Below are positions 23,299 to 35,610 of a stretch of DNA of 64,000 bases, in pieces. Origin of the DNA: Rotaria sp. Silwood1. Taxonomy: Eukaryota > Rotifera > Eurotatoria > Philodinida > Philodinidae. The position numbers were made by a program, and so were the translations under genes. The notes beneath the pieces were generated by a model. The model ran no database searches. It saw only the letters and a list, made by a program, of their open reading frames with translations, and was not told where the DNA came from. The stretch spans positions 84,813-148,812 of the forward strand of contig CAJNOP010000528.1 of the NCBI GenBank assembly GCA_905250075.1. The letters run 5' to 3'. The first letter of the stretch is position 1. The number at the start of each line of letters is the position of its first letter.

Positions 23299-25286
23299 AT
23301 CAATAAACTCTTTCTCTATATATATTTTTTTCTTATTTCGTTTGCAATAATTCAATTTTCATGTATATATTAAAAATTTCTTCTTAGATAGAAACGATAT
23401 AAAACCATTTAAATGTTCATTTTGCTGTATGTTGTAAAATACAAGCAAAATAAAAAAAAATATATATGTAGAACTGATATGTTTAGGTATATCTGTATTT
23501 CTTTTTTTTTTCTTGTTGCGCACATTACATATATATATATATGTTTGATGTAACAAACACAGACTATATCCACACTTATATGTAAATTTATTTTAAAAGA
23601 TGATTTTTGAAAAAGTATACATTGTCAACTATTAAGTAGATGTTACCTATGGAGCGCCAATATGTCCATGGATTTTCGTATGACTCTTTTGCTGCTTGTG
23701 CAAGCATTATGTGATATGAATCGTTATGTTTCTTTTTTTTTCTTTATCTTGACGACGTACTCTGTGCTTGTGTAGACATTGATGTAATTTATAATTGACA
23801 TCGGAGAAAAAAAAAAGAAGAGAGAGAAAGAATGAAGGTACTGTTCATTTAATATATATATGTGAATCGATTGGCAATATCGTATCGATACTGTCAAGTG
23901 ACAAGTACTACATAAGTGTCTAAACAAAAGAATTGTGTATATATTCATGATGCATGAAAGAAAATAGAAAAGAATGTCTTGTGTTTGTTTGTTTTTCTTT
24001 AAGAATAAATCTTGTCAAAGAATATAATATTGAAAACTAGTTTAACTTATTGATTAACTTCATTATTTCAATAAATTTTCAACAATCTATATTGCAGTTG
24101 GATGATAGAAAAACAAGAAATTTTTTTCTATGAATTTCTTTATTGTAAAAAAAACTGTTGTCTGTATTGTTTTGATGTGCAAAGTTTATATATAAAATAT
24201 TATAATATCGATAAGACAATGAAAAGAAATTTGAGTTAACTACAATCAGATTTAATGAAGCACAAAAGAAAGATTTGCATTTTTGTTTTTCTCTTTCATA
24301 TATAGATCAAAATGAACATTGCATGTGCGACTATGAAGAGAACAAGTAGAAGCTAACCTATGTATGAATAGAGACAACAAATTTGAAACCATCTGTTACA
24401 TTGACCTTATTCAAGGTTCATATATTTAAGCTTATGCAAATGACTTATATGTATGTCTGCAGTTTGATTTAGAATATAATAGGTTAGATAATGTTTAGTT
24501 TATGATATATCTAATTACATGATAGGTAATCATCATCATATTCAAAAGAAGAAGAAGAAGAAAAAAAAAGAAGCCAAACATTTGCATATTATTCTTATAC
24601 TTATCGATGACACCTTAATGTCTTCTTTACTTTTTAACATTATTTTTTAAGTAAATGAATAAACTTTTGAATTAGTTTATTTACAAATAAATATGAAATG
24701 AAAGACTGTTGCAAATTTTAAAAACAAGTAATAAAATACTAATCTAAAAAAATCATAAACTTTTTTTTTTGCATAGATTTCTGTGCTGCAATATTCAGAT
24801 AATAGAATACATACATATATATATATCTAATACTATTCATGTGCATTCACATTCAATGTCTTCCTTTATTCAAACTCAGTTTGATTTGATGTATACAAGT
24901 GTAAGAAAAATGAAGAACAGAAAACTGTTTCGACTATATTGCATTGTCTGTATGTCAATTTGTGTAATCGAATATTGAACTGAAGTTCTCTCTTCTTTCT
25001 TTTTCGTTCTCAGTTTCTTCTTTTTTTTCTTTTTCTGCCGTTCGATACGTACGATCGGTAGCAGCATCATCGTCAATGCCATTCTTTTCTAGTCGATCTG
25101 TTTCATTTCTTTGAATATAAAAATTTACTCTTTTGTCGATGACTACATAACATTAAGACAGAAAAAGAAAAAAGAAGAATTTTCTTTTCAAAAAAAAAAA
25201 GCAAATGACACTAAAAAGGTAAATGGTCATCATTATTTTTATCATTATCTGTTCTTTTCGTTTATCATAGATCAAGAAAACCAATT
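23299..25286. other. Intergenic, no gene seen
   Basis: About 2 kb of AT-rich sequence between PDS5 and the next plus-strand gene, with short AT, A and T microsatellites and an AAG run near 24550. It probably includes the PDS5 3' UTR. No exon-like stretch found. Confidence 0.45.
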
Positions 25287-25317
25287 ATGTCTGATACATA
25301 TCGATTTACGAATTCAA

Positions 25318-25352
<35 letters not shown>

Positions 25353-28300
25353 AAACATTGGTATCATATACGTTCATCATCACCATCTTCATCTCTCAAT
25401 ATTAATAATAATTTTTCTCATCAGTTGTCGCCGGCAACGATAGGCTCATGGGGCTTTAACGTTAATCGCTCAACAAATGGACAGACACTGTTATCGTTTA
25501 CATCAAACAATAACAACAACAACAATGATCAACATACAATAACAAGAACAACAAAAGATTATAATGAACATCGTGTTGATATGTCATCATCATTATCTTC
25601 TCAAAATTTTCAATTACGTACACCAACATTAACTAGACATCATCGTCATGGAAATGAATTTGCTGCTGTTGATCGTCTTGTTCTTGGACCAAGTCGAACT
25701 ATAAAATCAACTTATTATCCATCAGATGATTCATTATCACAACAAATGATATTAATGAAACAATCTCGAATAAATCCTAATAATCATCGAAAAATACAAA
25801 CAGAACAAGAACTTATAGCTTGGCAAAATCGAATGCTACAAAGGTTTGTTTCAATTTCCAAAAATCATATATATTTTTTTTTTCACTTTGAATTGTCATC
25901 TTCTAGAGATCAACGAATCGGTCATCAATCACCAAGATCAATCAATAGAAGAAATGGAGTAAGTATCATTGTTTTCTTTTTCATTATAACTTTTTCTTCT
26001 ATTGTTAGGTTAATTCTTCGCCATCGTCCAGTCGTCAAATACGTAAATATTTAGAAAAAAGCAAAAAAGAACACTTAATAAATAAAAACTATTCTTTTAG
26101 CTTCATCTATTCGACCAATATCTGCTATGTCAAATATAAGTGAAAGTCAATATTTTGAACATGATCATGTAAATAAACATGTAGTTTCTTAATTTCAAAA
26201 TAAATAATTTTGCTTTTAATTAGCATGAATCAACAATTAAATCAGCACGAGTTATTAAACGATATATTGAATTACTTTATCATTTACAAACATATTATGA
26301 ACGTATAACTGATCAATTATTTAATGGAAATAATTTTTTGAAAACAAAGTACAAAAATACAATTGTTATACATTTTAATATTATATTTCTTTTTGATTAG
26401 TCAATCATCTCAATCAATATTTTTGAATCATTGTCGAAAAGTTTCTGAACAATTACATAATTTAAAACCAATATGGGAACAAAAATTAGCATATCTTGAA
26501 AATTTACTTAAAAATATATCATCTTTAGAATGGTCAATAATAAAAAGTGAGGTATGTAAATAACACATTTATGAAAACCAAACAAAATAACTAATTGATT
26601 ATTTATTATAGACAACATTTTTACAACGTCGTTCAACTTTAATTAATTTAATACAAACATTAAGTACACAAAGAGATCTTGATGATATTGATTTATCTTT
26701 ACGTGTAAGGAATTTTGAAGAAAAAAAAAATTTTTGTTTTTCTGATGTTTAATATTTTATTATAGACTGATATTGATCGAGTATTGTATGATGATAAATT
26801 AGGTAAGTTATACTTATCGTTAAGAAGATTAGTGTATTCATAATTGTTTTACTAAAGCTGTTCAACTTCAAGATGAACTTTCAACATTACTTCAACATCA
26901 GGTTTGTTTTTTTTTAATTAGTATGTCTTTTTAACTCTCAATCTTTTCTGTACTAATTTTGCGAATGAATGAAAACAAAAACAAATAGTAAATAAAACTT
27001 GTTGAGAGTAAGTTTGCTTGCTTCTATATAAATAATCAAACAGTGTTGTTTCAATTCAACCAAAATTGTATTAGTTAACCTAAAATTTTATCACACATAT
27101 GTTTTGGCAAAGATCAAATTTATGTTTGGACCGTCCTTTGAAGAGAAATGCTAGATTTTTCTGAAACAGATCACTAAGCAAAATATCACATTCATTTGGT
27201 AAAATAAGAATGGATCAGATATTCGTGAAAGTAATTCTCTTTAGTAATCGTGACATATCACTAAGAAAAAGTATAGATTTTAACGGAGAATTCTACCAAA
27301 CGAAAACACAGAAATTATATTTACATTATATGTTTCTTTTTATAAATATTTGTGTAAGAAGAACTAAAGTCAATCTTATATGACTAGATTTATTTGACAA
27401 AATTTTATTATTTGTGCATGTATTTATTTGATTGTCTGTTTTCTTGGTTCAAATGATTCTATTTTACCTATCGGATCATGAAGCAATAGTTGACTAAAAT
27501 CTGTGACGATGGTGTCTTCTCAACTGGTTCTTTATTGATTTGATCCTTGCTCTTAAATTTTTATGCTAATTGGAAAATTAATTAGAGTTCAGTTTAGAAT
27601 GAGTCGAGTTTTGAATTGACTAAAATCGCCATGAATCTAATTCGGGAATAATTATTATGTGGTAATCTATCTCAGTTTTCAATCAGGAATGAACTGAGCA
27701 TAGACCATGAAAAAAAATATGACAGTGTTTTTTTTTACGTCGAAAAATAACATCCTCTTTTTTTCAATGATACTTCTTTCGTTTTCTCTTACTCCTTCTA
27801 TTACTGTTGACAAGTCAGATTTTTAAGTAATCGACAATCAGACTGTTTCGTTTGAGTTGAATTCAGTTTGATCCAAACGAAAATGCTGATTAGAAGTTGG
27901 ATGTTTACATGATGTGTTATACTGGTGAACTGACTATTGTTTTAATGAATGTTTGAGATCGAAATATTATTTTATCAAAACTCTAAAAAACATGATGCAT
28001 GCTTGAATTTTCATCACAAAATTCTATTTTCAGTTGATTAAGTATGGTTTGTTTTTCTTTTTCTAGTCTTTATTAAATGATGTAACATCATTATTTCAAT
28101 GGAATCGTCAAATCTATTCACCAAATGAACAAAATCGTATTGAAAATGTTTTACCTTTATTACGTGAACAAATTATAACAACCGATAGTTATATATCACA
28201 TGTTAGCCAAGTAAATAATAATATCTAAAAATTTTTTTCCTTCTTCTTTTAATACATTGAATCATTAAATAGCAATTAACTGAATTAGTAACAAATTTAC

Positions 28301-30481
28301 GTTCGTTAGAAAAATATATTTTATCTTATACAAATACAATACCATTGATTGATGATGGTAAAAGAAAATTAAAATTAATTTATTCTATTTTAAACATTTG
28401 ATTCAATTAGGAGTGGTACCTTCACATGGTATGCCATTGAATCGTAATCATCGGCGACCATATGATGAAAATGATTTAGATTCCATAAAAATAAGAGTAT
28501 AATATTGAAGATAGATTTTTTATAAAAAAAAAAAATGATTATTTTATTCAGGAATCTCGCCTACAAGAATATGATCGAAGTAAATTTTTTGCTTTTTTTG
28601 TTTATTTTCTTGAGTTTATTTTTCTTCAGATGGAAGTACACATGATGATCTATCAAGTAAAAATATTCATTGATAAAAACAAAGGTTATTTATTTGTTAC
28701 TTCTAGAAACAAGATCTGCTTCAACGTCTCGTATTACTGATTCTGAAGAATTACATCATCATCTTGTAAATCATATTTTTATTTTGTTAAGTTCCCTTAA
28801 AAACTAACATACTCTTTCAGATGAAAAAAATTCAAATCTATCGAGTGAGGATCCATAGAACATTTTGAGCAGACCAATGAGTTACTTTTTATCCTTGTTT
28901 GTAGAGTATCTCCTCCGAACATCATGATAAAAGGCTGAAAATTTACACATCATCTCTGCGCCATAGCCAGAACATATTTTGAAAATTTAAGGTTTTTTTT
29001 GTTGAAGAGTCGTGATGATCTACGAATATTAAAAAAGAAAAGCAATATACATGTAAATTCAAATAATAGTAATAATAATGGTACATTAACACGTCTTGCA
29101 ACAGTTAAATCTGCTAAACGTGATAATAAAACTCAACCAAATGTAAATACTTATTAGAAGAAAAAAATTTATATTTATAGATTTTGGATATTATTCTAGA
29201 GTATTCTCAAACCATATCCTCCTACACCATCGTCGAATGAAAGAAAAAAAATCTTTGATATTAGTACAGAAGTAAACAGTTTCATGAAAATTTTATTATC
29301 TTATCAATGTGATTTGTTTTTTTGAAGACATTCAAACCAAATAGAGTTGGCATTCATGATCGATTCGATGATTGTGATAATGATGATAAACATTTAACAA
29401 GTCATGAACGCATAGGAAAAATGAAGAAAAAAGAAGAAATACGAAGAATACATTCAAAACAAAAGTAAATAAAATTTTCTTTTCTATTTCTATTTAATTA
29501 TTTATTGTTTAGTATGCAAACAACAAATCATCAGAATTTTAATGATGATCATATTCGAACACATTCTAATCATAGAAAATATAACAAAGAACATGAAAGA
29601 GTATGTACAAAGAAGATGAAACAAACTTCCTCCTGCAGAATAGAAGCTAAATCTTAAAGTTTTGATCTTTCACACGTAATAGAGAAGTTTACCTTAGTTG
29701 AAATTTTGCTTTGTGAAACAAATTTCAAATTCAATATAAAACTATATGTGGAAGAGAAGTTTAGTAGGAAAATCGAAGGACTCGTATTTATGTCCAAATG
29801 ATCTGAAAAGTTATTGAACTGAAATTCAATCTATAGATAGATCCTCAGGCTATTCGAATGTTCTAAGAATTTTCGTAAAAAGGCATGCTTTCCTTTCCAA
29901 ATAGTCGTTGTTCAAGAAAAAGCAATTCTGAGCGTCTTCCTATGAGATAGAACCATTATTTGGACACTTTCTATTATTCTCATCGACTCCTATTGATGAG
30001 CAAAATATTGACGTGTTACATAAGGAAGCTTTTCATTCTTAGTTCCAAAACCGATCCTAACAGATTTTGATCTATCATGTTTTATTAGTTATTTTTTTCT
30101 TTGAATAAAAGTCATTGACATTTATCATTAATAGGCTGTGAACTTACAATCAAGACTTGCCGAAGAAGTAAAAGAGAAAAATCGTCAAGTTACAGGTTAG
30201 TGTGTTCTTTTAAACTATTCGTTTGGGAATGATTAACAAACAACTTCTAATCGTTTATTAATCAAAATAATTCTTTGTTTTTGTTTCAAAGATTTATGAT
30301 AACCATGATTAGGTGAGCTGATTAAAATCTCTAACTCGTTTATGTCTGTCTTTTCATGCTTGATATTAGGTTTTTTTGTTAGAATTTTAAACTTTTAGTA
30401 TATGTTGTTTTTTTCGTTTTAGAAAGACACTCTTTGTATAATCATATCAACAACGATCCGTCTCTTCCAATTCATAATTAA
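25287..30481 (+). CDS. Unrecognised coiled-coil protein with low-complexity N-terminus
   Basis: Multi-exon gene with many very short exons. The first exon is 25287-25843; the last ends at the TAA at 30479-30481 (tail ERHSLYNHINNDPSLPIHN). The N-terminus has a run of ten Asp encoded by a GAT repeat, poly-Asn and Ser-rich stretches, then TEQELIAWQNRMLQR. The middle (exons 26224-28400) is helical and Leu-rich, for example IKRYIELLYHLQTYYERI, SEQLHNLKPIWEQKLAYLEN and QQLTELVTNLRSLEKYI, typical of coiled coil. The C-terminal exons are small, charged and His/Asn-rich, ending in a helix (NLQSRLAEEVKEKNRQV). The start ATG is 16 nt after TTATCATAG, a possible trans-splice acceptor. Two introns exceed 500 bp (about 26903-28066 and 29602-30133). 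A cytoskeletal or scaffold role would fit but is not shown. Confidence 0.65.
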
Positions 30482-31809
30482 CAGTGGTAGTGATGATTTT
30501 AGATTTTATATTCACATCTTTTTCTTATTCTTCTTTTGATACAGTGTTCTATTTCATTAAGCAATTTTTAAATTGTACTCTGTTGCTTGTATCACTATTT
30601 TTTATATTGTGCATGTTTTGCTTGTGTACTATGTAACCGAAATTATTTCTTTGAAAAGATATAAAATAACATGTTTCTTGAGGTTATAATTATATGTATA
30701 CCGAACACAAAAAAAGAAAACTAAGAATCATAATTTGTCATATTTCGAAATGATTCCTATTAGTAAGACTGATATGGCGTAAACTTATACTTGTTATTCT
30801 AATATGAAGATTCGATTCCTTAACCAATAATACTTAAATATAATTATTACTCCACAATGACAGCACTTGAGATACATGCTACAGAGGATAAAAAGTTACC
30901 AACAATAATTATTACCAAACCGTGAAGGTTTTTTCTTAGACATTGAACAGAACAATGTTAAAAACAAACAGTTCATAATATTGCATTTATCGATGACGAA
31001 ATTACTAATTATCTTAGGATGAATTTCAAGAATTCCTGCAACGTCATCAACTGCAGTAACGATATTTTCTCAAAAATGTTTTCTGTCGCGATAACATCAG
31101 GTAAAACTGTCCAGAAAGACGTTATAAACATTAACCATGTTAAAATGTAATCATTTACTTGAAAATTGACTCGTGTCAAAAAAAAAGATCTGCTCATTGC
31201 TGTGTTCGACGATCATAAAAAAGACATATGGATCAAAGTATAGCGCACATTTTCGTATGCATTTAATTGATTTTGGATGGCCTTCAGTCAAACTGATCAA
31301 ACCACGTTTTTCCAGAACAACCACAATGACACGAATATATTTACAATACTAATGATATATCTCATTAAAACATCATGGCCAATACATGCATGTATCATTA
31401 TATATGGACAATAGCTTTATTTATTTTACGAAGCATAATTGGGCAATATAATATACTTGCTTTGATATATGTGACAGCGTCGATATGTTACACTTGTAAT
31501 ATAATCATGGCATATAATATTTGGTATGAATACAACGAACAAATGCATTTCTTTCGAAACTGCATTCTCTTCCCAAGATTTTTGTAATCATAAGTATCGA
31601 GACTTTTTTTGTCTTGAAGTGGAACCACTTACAGGCATGTACCCACAAATTTTCTGAGAGGAAACCCCAAACTCATGAGGAGGGGGCACCATGGGAAAAT
31701 TAAAAAAGTCACTGGAGAAAAAATGTCTATCTGTACCCCCTACAGGCGTTTTCAGTCCTGAGGGTGGCCCGATCCGCATGCCCCCCCCCCCTTCGGTACG
31801 TGCCTGATC
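30482..31809. other. Intergenic, no gene seen
   Basis: AT-rich spacer with no supported gene. From about 31610 base composition becomes more mixed and a C-run appears just before the CCCACA block. Confidence 0.4.
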
Positions 31810-32420
31810 ACTTGAGGATGTGGGTGTGGCTGAATGTGGAGTGCGGATGTGGGTGTAGCTGAAAGTGGAGTGTGGATGTGGGGTGCGGGTGTGGGGTGTA
31901 TTGCTGAAGAGAAGATACAGACAATTACAAACTCACATCCACACTCAAACCCACACCCACACCCCATGCACACCCACAGCCACAGCCACAGCCACACCCA
32001 CCTATCCACACCCATCCACACCAACACCCACAACCCACACCCACACCCACACCCACCCACACCCACCCACACCAACACCCACAACCCACATCCACACCCA
32101 CCCACACCCCACACACCCACCCATATCCCACACCCACACCCGACACACCCACCCTGCCCCACATCCACACCCACACTCACACCCACCTACCCTCACCCCA
32201 CACCCACCTACCCCACCCCACATCCAAATTGGAAACGGATCCGAGTCCGGGTCCAAAAATCTTGGACCCGAAGGGCTCTAATCCACACTCATACCCACCT
32301 CATACCAATATCCACATCCCACACCCTAGCCACACCCACACCCACGCCCTAGCCACACCCGCACCCACGCCCTAGCCACGCCCACACCCACGCCCTAGCC
32401 ACACCCACATCCACGCCCAT
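31810..32420. repeat. CCCACA / TGTGGG-type array (interstitial telomere-like)
   Basis: G-rich strand first (about 31815-31900: degenerate GATGTGGGTGTGG units), then C-rich strand (about 31935-32240 and 32281-32420), mainly CCCACA hexamers with CCCACAACCCACA and CCACGCCCTAGC variants. A non-repetitive piece interrupts at about 32225-32280. The long open frames on both strands here are repeat artefacts. From memory the bdelloid telomere hexamer is TGTGGG, so this could be a degenerate internal telomeric tract. Confidence 0.75.
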
Positions 32421-32462
32421 TATGTTGAATTTGTCAACAAAAAAGCCGTAGCTTAAGGCCAA

Positions 32463-32710
32463 GTGAAGTGGGGGAGCAAATGTGATTGGAAAGCATGGGC
32501 CGGGAAGCAAATGTGATTGGAAAGCATGTGTTCCGGGAGCAAATGTCATTAGGGAGCAAGTATTCAGGGAGCAATTGCCATAGGAGAGCAAATGTCCGAG
32601 AAGCAATTGTCCTTGGGAGCAACTGTCCATGGGGAGCAAATGTCACGAGAGCAAATGTCGCGGGAGCAATTGTCGTGGGAGCAAGTGTCCGGGGAGCATC
32701 ATTCGTGTTA
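32463..32710. repeat. Minisatellite of 'GGGAGCAAnTGTC' units, array 1
   Basis: About 15 degenerate copies of a 15-18 bp unit (GGGAGCAAATGTCnn, GGGAGCAACTGTCC). The right end reads CATTCGTGTTACC and is followed at once by CCCACA-type sequence. Same unit as arrays 2 and 3 and the ends of the element at 56368-57075. Confidence 0.75.
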
Positions 32711-33629
32711 CCCCATCCACACCCCACACCCACACTCTCAACATCTAGAACACATCGATGACTTCTTCCACATACACGCTGACGCCAACAGCAGACGACA
32801 AAACGCACACCCCGCCACCCACATATCACCAATTCACATCAACACCTATCATTGGACACGGATAGTAGATTTTTCGGACTTTTTGAAGACGGATAGAGCA
32901 GGAGTGACGACGTGAGACACTGAAAGGTATAGACTTCTGTTTTTCGTTGAATCAGCAGATGCCTCTTTGCGATGTAAATCGTTTCACGAGTGTCAACAGT
33001 TTGTTGTTACACCAATGCTGTGTTGTTTATTGACACTGCAATAGAACGAAAGCCATTGCTCAAATTGAAGAGCGTTACTTTTTCTCGATTCTTCGTTTCT
33101 GACGTGGAATAAATATGTAAAGAGAGGCTTTTTGAGTTATTGCAGAACAAAAAACAATCTTTTTAACGTTTACTCTATTACAAGACGTGCACAGGCCAAC
33201 TACGAATACTTTTCTTTGTCTTGTACAAGCAATTTATCGGTAAGAAAAAGTTCCGTTTCTTAACAAAGAAAAGTGCTCTGCCTCCTTTAATAACTCATGT
33301 GAATTTCGCGGGGCCATCTTCAATTAGGACACGCTGTTATACCGTGACTTTCGACATTGAATCGAACTGCGATTGTTGTCGCAAAAGAGGTTACAAAACC
33401 TTGGAGAGTATTTGAGGGTGAAAGTGAGTCTATCAGACAGTGAATGAGAGGCATGTTCTCTCGTTCGTCAACTACTGAATCAGAAACCGAAACTCGCCCA
33501 TCGATCCATGCACACATAGACTGATATCTGTCACAGGTAGGGGTAGAACAGCTCCAGCTTAAAACTTTAGCTCATATGAACGAAAGAGCTGTTTGAAGAG
33601 TTCCTTTGATAGGAGTTCAACCTTTTCAG
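32711..33629. other. Spacer between repeat arrays, no gene seen
   Basis: Mixed-composition sequence with short CCCACA remnants near 32710-32830. Open frames are short and show no family motif. About 33555-33630 is homologous (inverted) to 36680-36745. Confidence 0.4.
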
Positions 33630-34079
33630 GGTGTGGGTGTGAGTGTTGATTCTCTTCGCACCCACACCCACATGGATTCCATGACAGATGCTCCTGCAAC
33701 AGTTGCTCCCGGAACACTTGCTCCCCAGCGACAGTTGCTCCTCGGACACTTGCTTTCGCGACAGTGGCTCCCCAGCGACAACTATTCCTCGGACACTCGC
33801 TTTCACAGCACAGATGTGGGTGTGAGTGGACAAAGAAGTGATGGACATGTACAGCTACCGCATCTCTCAAACCCACATCCATAGTCGCACCCACACTCAC
33901 ACTCGCCCACAATCAAACTTGCGCCCATATTCACATTTGCACTCACACACTCCTACCAACAGTCACATTTGCACCAAAACCTACCCACACCCTCTTCCCC
34001 CGCACCCCATCCCCACACCCACACCCAAACTCACACCCCACACCCACACCCACACTCACACTCATATCCATAACCCTGC
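33630..34079. repeat. Inverted minisatellite array 2 framed by CCCACA tracts
   Basis: GGGTGTGGGTGTGAGTG then CACCCACACCCACA (33630-33672), then the 16-bp unit in opposite orientation (about 33680-33812: ACAGTTGCTCC, GACACTTGCT, GACAGTGGCTCC). From about 33870 to 34075 comes a CCCACA/CACTCACA-type tract. Orientation flips twice within 450 bp. Confidence 0.7.
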
Positions 34080-34385
34080 CGCGGAAGCAAGTGTCTGGAG
34101 AGCAACTGTCGTTGGGGAGCAACTGTCGCCGGGGAGCAAGTGTCACCGGGGAACAAGTGTCGCGGGAGCATGTGTCCGGGGAGCAACTGCCGCTGGGGAG
34201 CAACTGTCGCGGGGGTGCAACTGTCGCAGGAGCATCTGTCTGGGGAGCAACTGTCGCGGGGGTGCAACTGTCGTAGGAGCATCTGTCTGGGAAGCAACTG
34301 TCGCGGGGGTGCAACTGTCGCAGAAGCATCTGTCTGGGGAGCAACTGTCGCAGGAGCATCTGTCTGGGGAGCAACAGTCGTGTTA
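34080..34385. repeat. Minisatellite array 3 with a 47-bp higher-order period
   Basis: About 19 copies of the 16-bp unit (GGGGAGCAACTGTCGC). From about 34216 the units form a 47-bp set repeated several times: GGAGCATCTGTCTGG, GGAGCAACTGTCGCGG, GGGTGCAACTGTCGCA. The right end is GTCGTGTTACC followed by CCCACATGC, matching the end of array 1. Confidence 0.8.
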
Positions 34386-34802
34386 CCACCCACATGCACA
34401 TTGATACTTGAGTGCTTTAACTCAAGAAAAATTAAACTTAAAGTAGATATGCTAACACAAAGAAGCTGCCACATTTCAGAAGAGGTCTTTTTCTGATAAT
34501 CAAGATACTTGAAGGACTTCTCTTCACGAATTATGGGGTTTCCATTATTCTCTATAAGTTCACAAAAACAGCTCTTTGATTTAACCTGTCTGTAAGGGGA
34601 AGAATTTTCCTGGGGTCTGATTGGATAAAAGAAATAATCAATTAAATTATGGTAACGGTCCTTCGTATAATGCGCTTGAACGATCGGGTCGTGTTTCCGA
34701 ACTATAGCAGAACACAGTGATAAACCCTTAGTTGGCACAAGTAATCTGATCGCAAGGTTTTTTTTTAACAAAAGAGTCTTTCTAAGGTTCAATCGGTTGT
34801 TC

Positions 34803-35102
34803 CCTCTATATTTGCCAGAACTTTTTCTTTATAATCTCAAAGTGCTACATCCAGATGCGTCTCGCGAAACCTTCGATGAAATTTTAGAAAACGGTCTCCG
34901 AGAAATATCATGTCTAGGTGCGTGACAACTTCAGCTAACGGGACCTGGAGTTGTCGACCAGTTCACTTTCCAGGAGCTTAACAAGATCACCATAAGTCAT
35001 CAAAGCCTATCAGTGGAAACAGTCATAAGTCCTGAAGAACTATCTTTTAGAGGTATTAGTAATTGGTCAATTCCTACCAATAATAATACTGATAAATTTT
35101 GA
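34803..35102 (+). pseudogene. Possible decayed coding segment, family unknown
   Basis: A 100-codon frame with one internal TGA. It has coding-like composition and less AT-bias than introns: LYLPELFLYNLKVLHPDAS, then ETFDEILENGLREISC, the stop, then GPGVVDQFTFQELNKITISH and a TGA end. No intron or start is visible and I do not recognise the sequence. It could be a fragment of a transposable-element protein or of a lost gene. Confidence 0.3.
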
Positions 35103-35173
35103 AGGGCTATCCTATGAAGGTATCCAGCAGTAAGTGTGCAACAGCTTCAGTTCACTGCACTGTTCTGGAGCTG

Positions 35174-35610
35174 CACTGCAAAAAAAAGGTAATTTACCGA
35201 ACCCTCCAAAAAGGTTTCGTAGGTGTCCAAAAGCTTTCAAATGCGCCCAAATGCTTAAAAAGATGGTTGTTAAAACCTACGAAACCTTAAAAGGATCTGT
35301 CCGCGGGTACACCGTCCGAACCATCTCCTACGAAACCTTCATAGTTTCCTAGTAAACCCTATGGTTTCGCACTATAGTTTTATACGAAACTATGAAGGTT
35401 TCGCATTTTCTTACGAAACCTTTTTTCTCTGTACGGAACTTAAATAGGTTTCGTAGGAGATGGTTCGGACGGTGACCCACGGACAGATCCTTTTAAGGTT
35501 TCGTAGATTTTAACAACCATTTTTTTAAGCATTTGGACGCATTTGGAAGCTTTTAGACACCTACGAAACCTTTTTGGAAGGTTCGGTAAATTACCTTTTT
35601 TTTTACAGTG
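35174..35610. repeat. Foldback element, 'CACTGCAAAAAAAGG' ends
   Basis: Inverted repeat of about 437 bp: CACTGCAAAAAAAAGGTAAT at the left and ...ATTACCTTTTTTTTTACAGTG at the right. The arms pair over about 200 bp, with repeated GGTTTCGTAGG motifs and TCGTAGGAGATGGTTCGGAC. The ends look like those of a DNA-transposon MITE, but flanking bases do not give a clear duplication. Related GGTTTCGTA-type sequence continues near 35920-36110. Confidence 0.65.

Noticed and set aside
31752..32352. Long open frames on both strands (up to ~170 codons) rich in His/Pro/Thr or Gly/Val/Trp
   Set aside because: They are translations of the CCCACA/TGTGGG repeat, open in all frames because the hexamer has no stop codons.
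31780..34400. CRISPR array
   Set aside because: The repeats lack unique, similar-length spacers and the genome is clearly eukaryotic.
33943..34792. Open frames with repeated TVAPQTDAPA or GATVAGASVW peptides
   Set aside because: They follow the 16-bp minisatellite unit; periodic peptides in several frames reflect the DNA repeat, and no start or splice context supports a gene.
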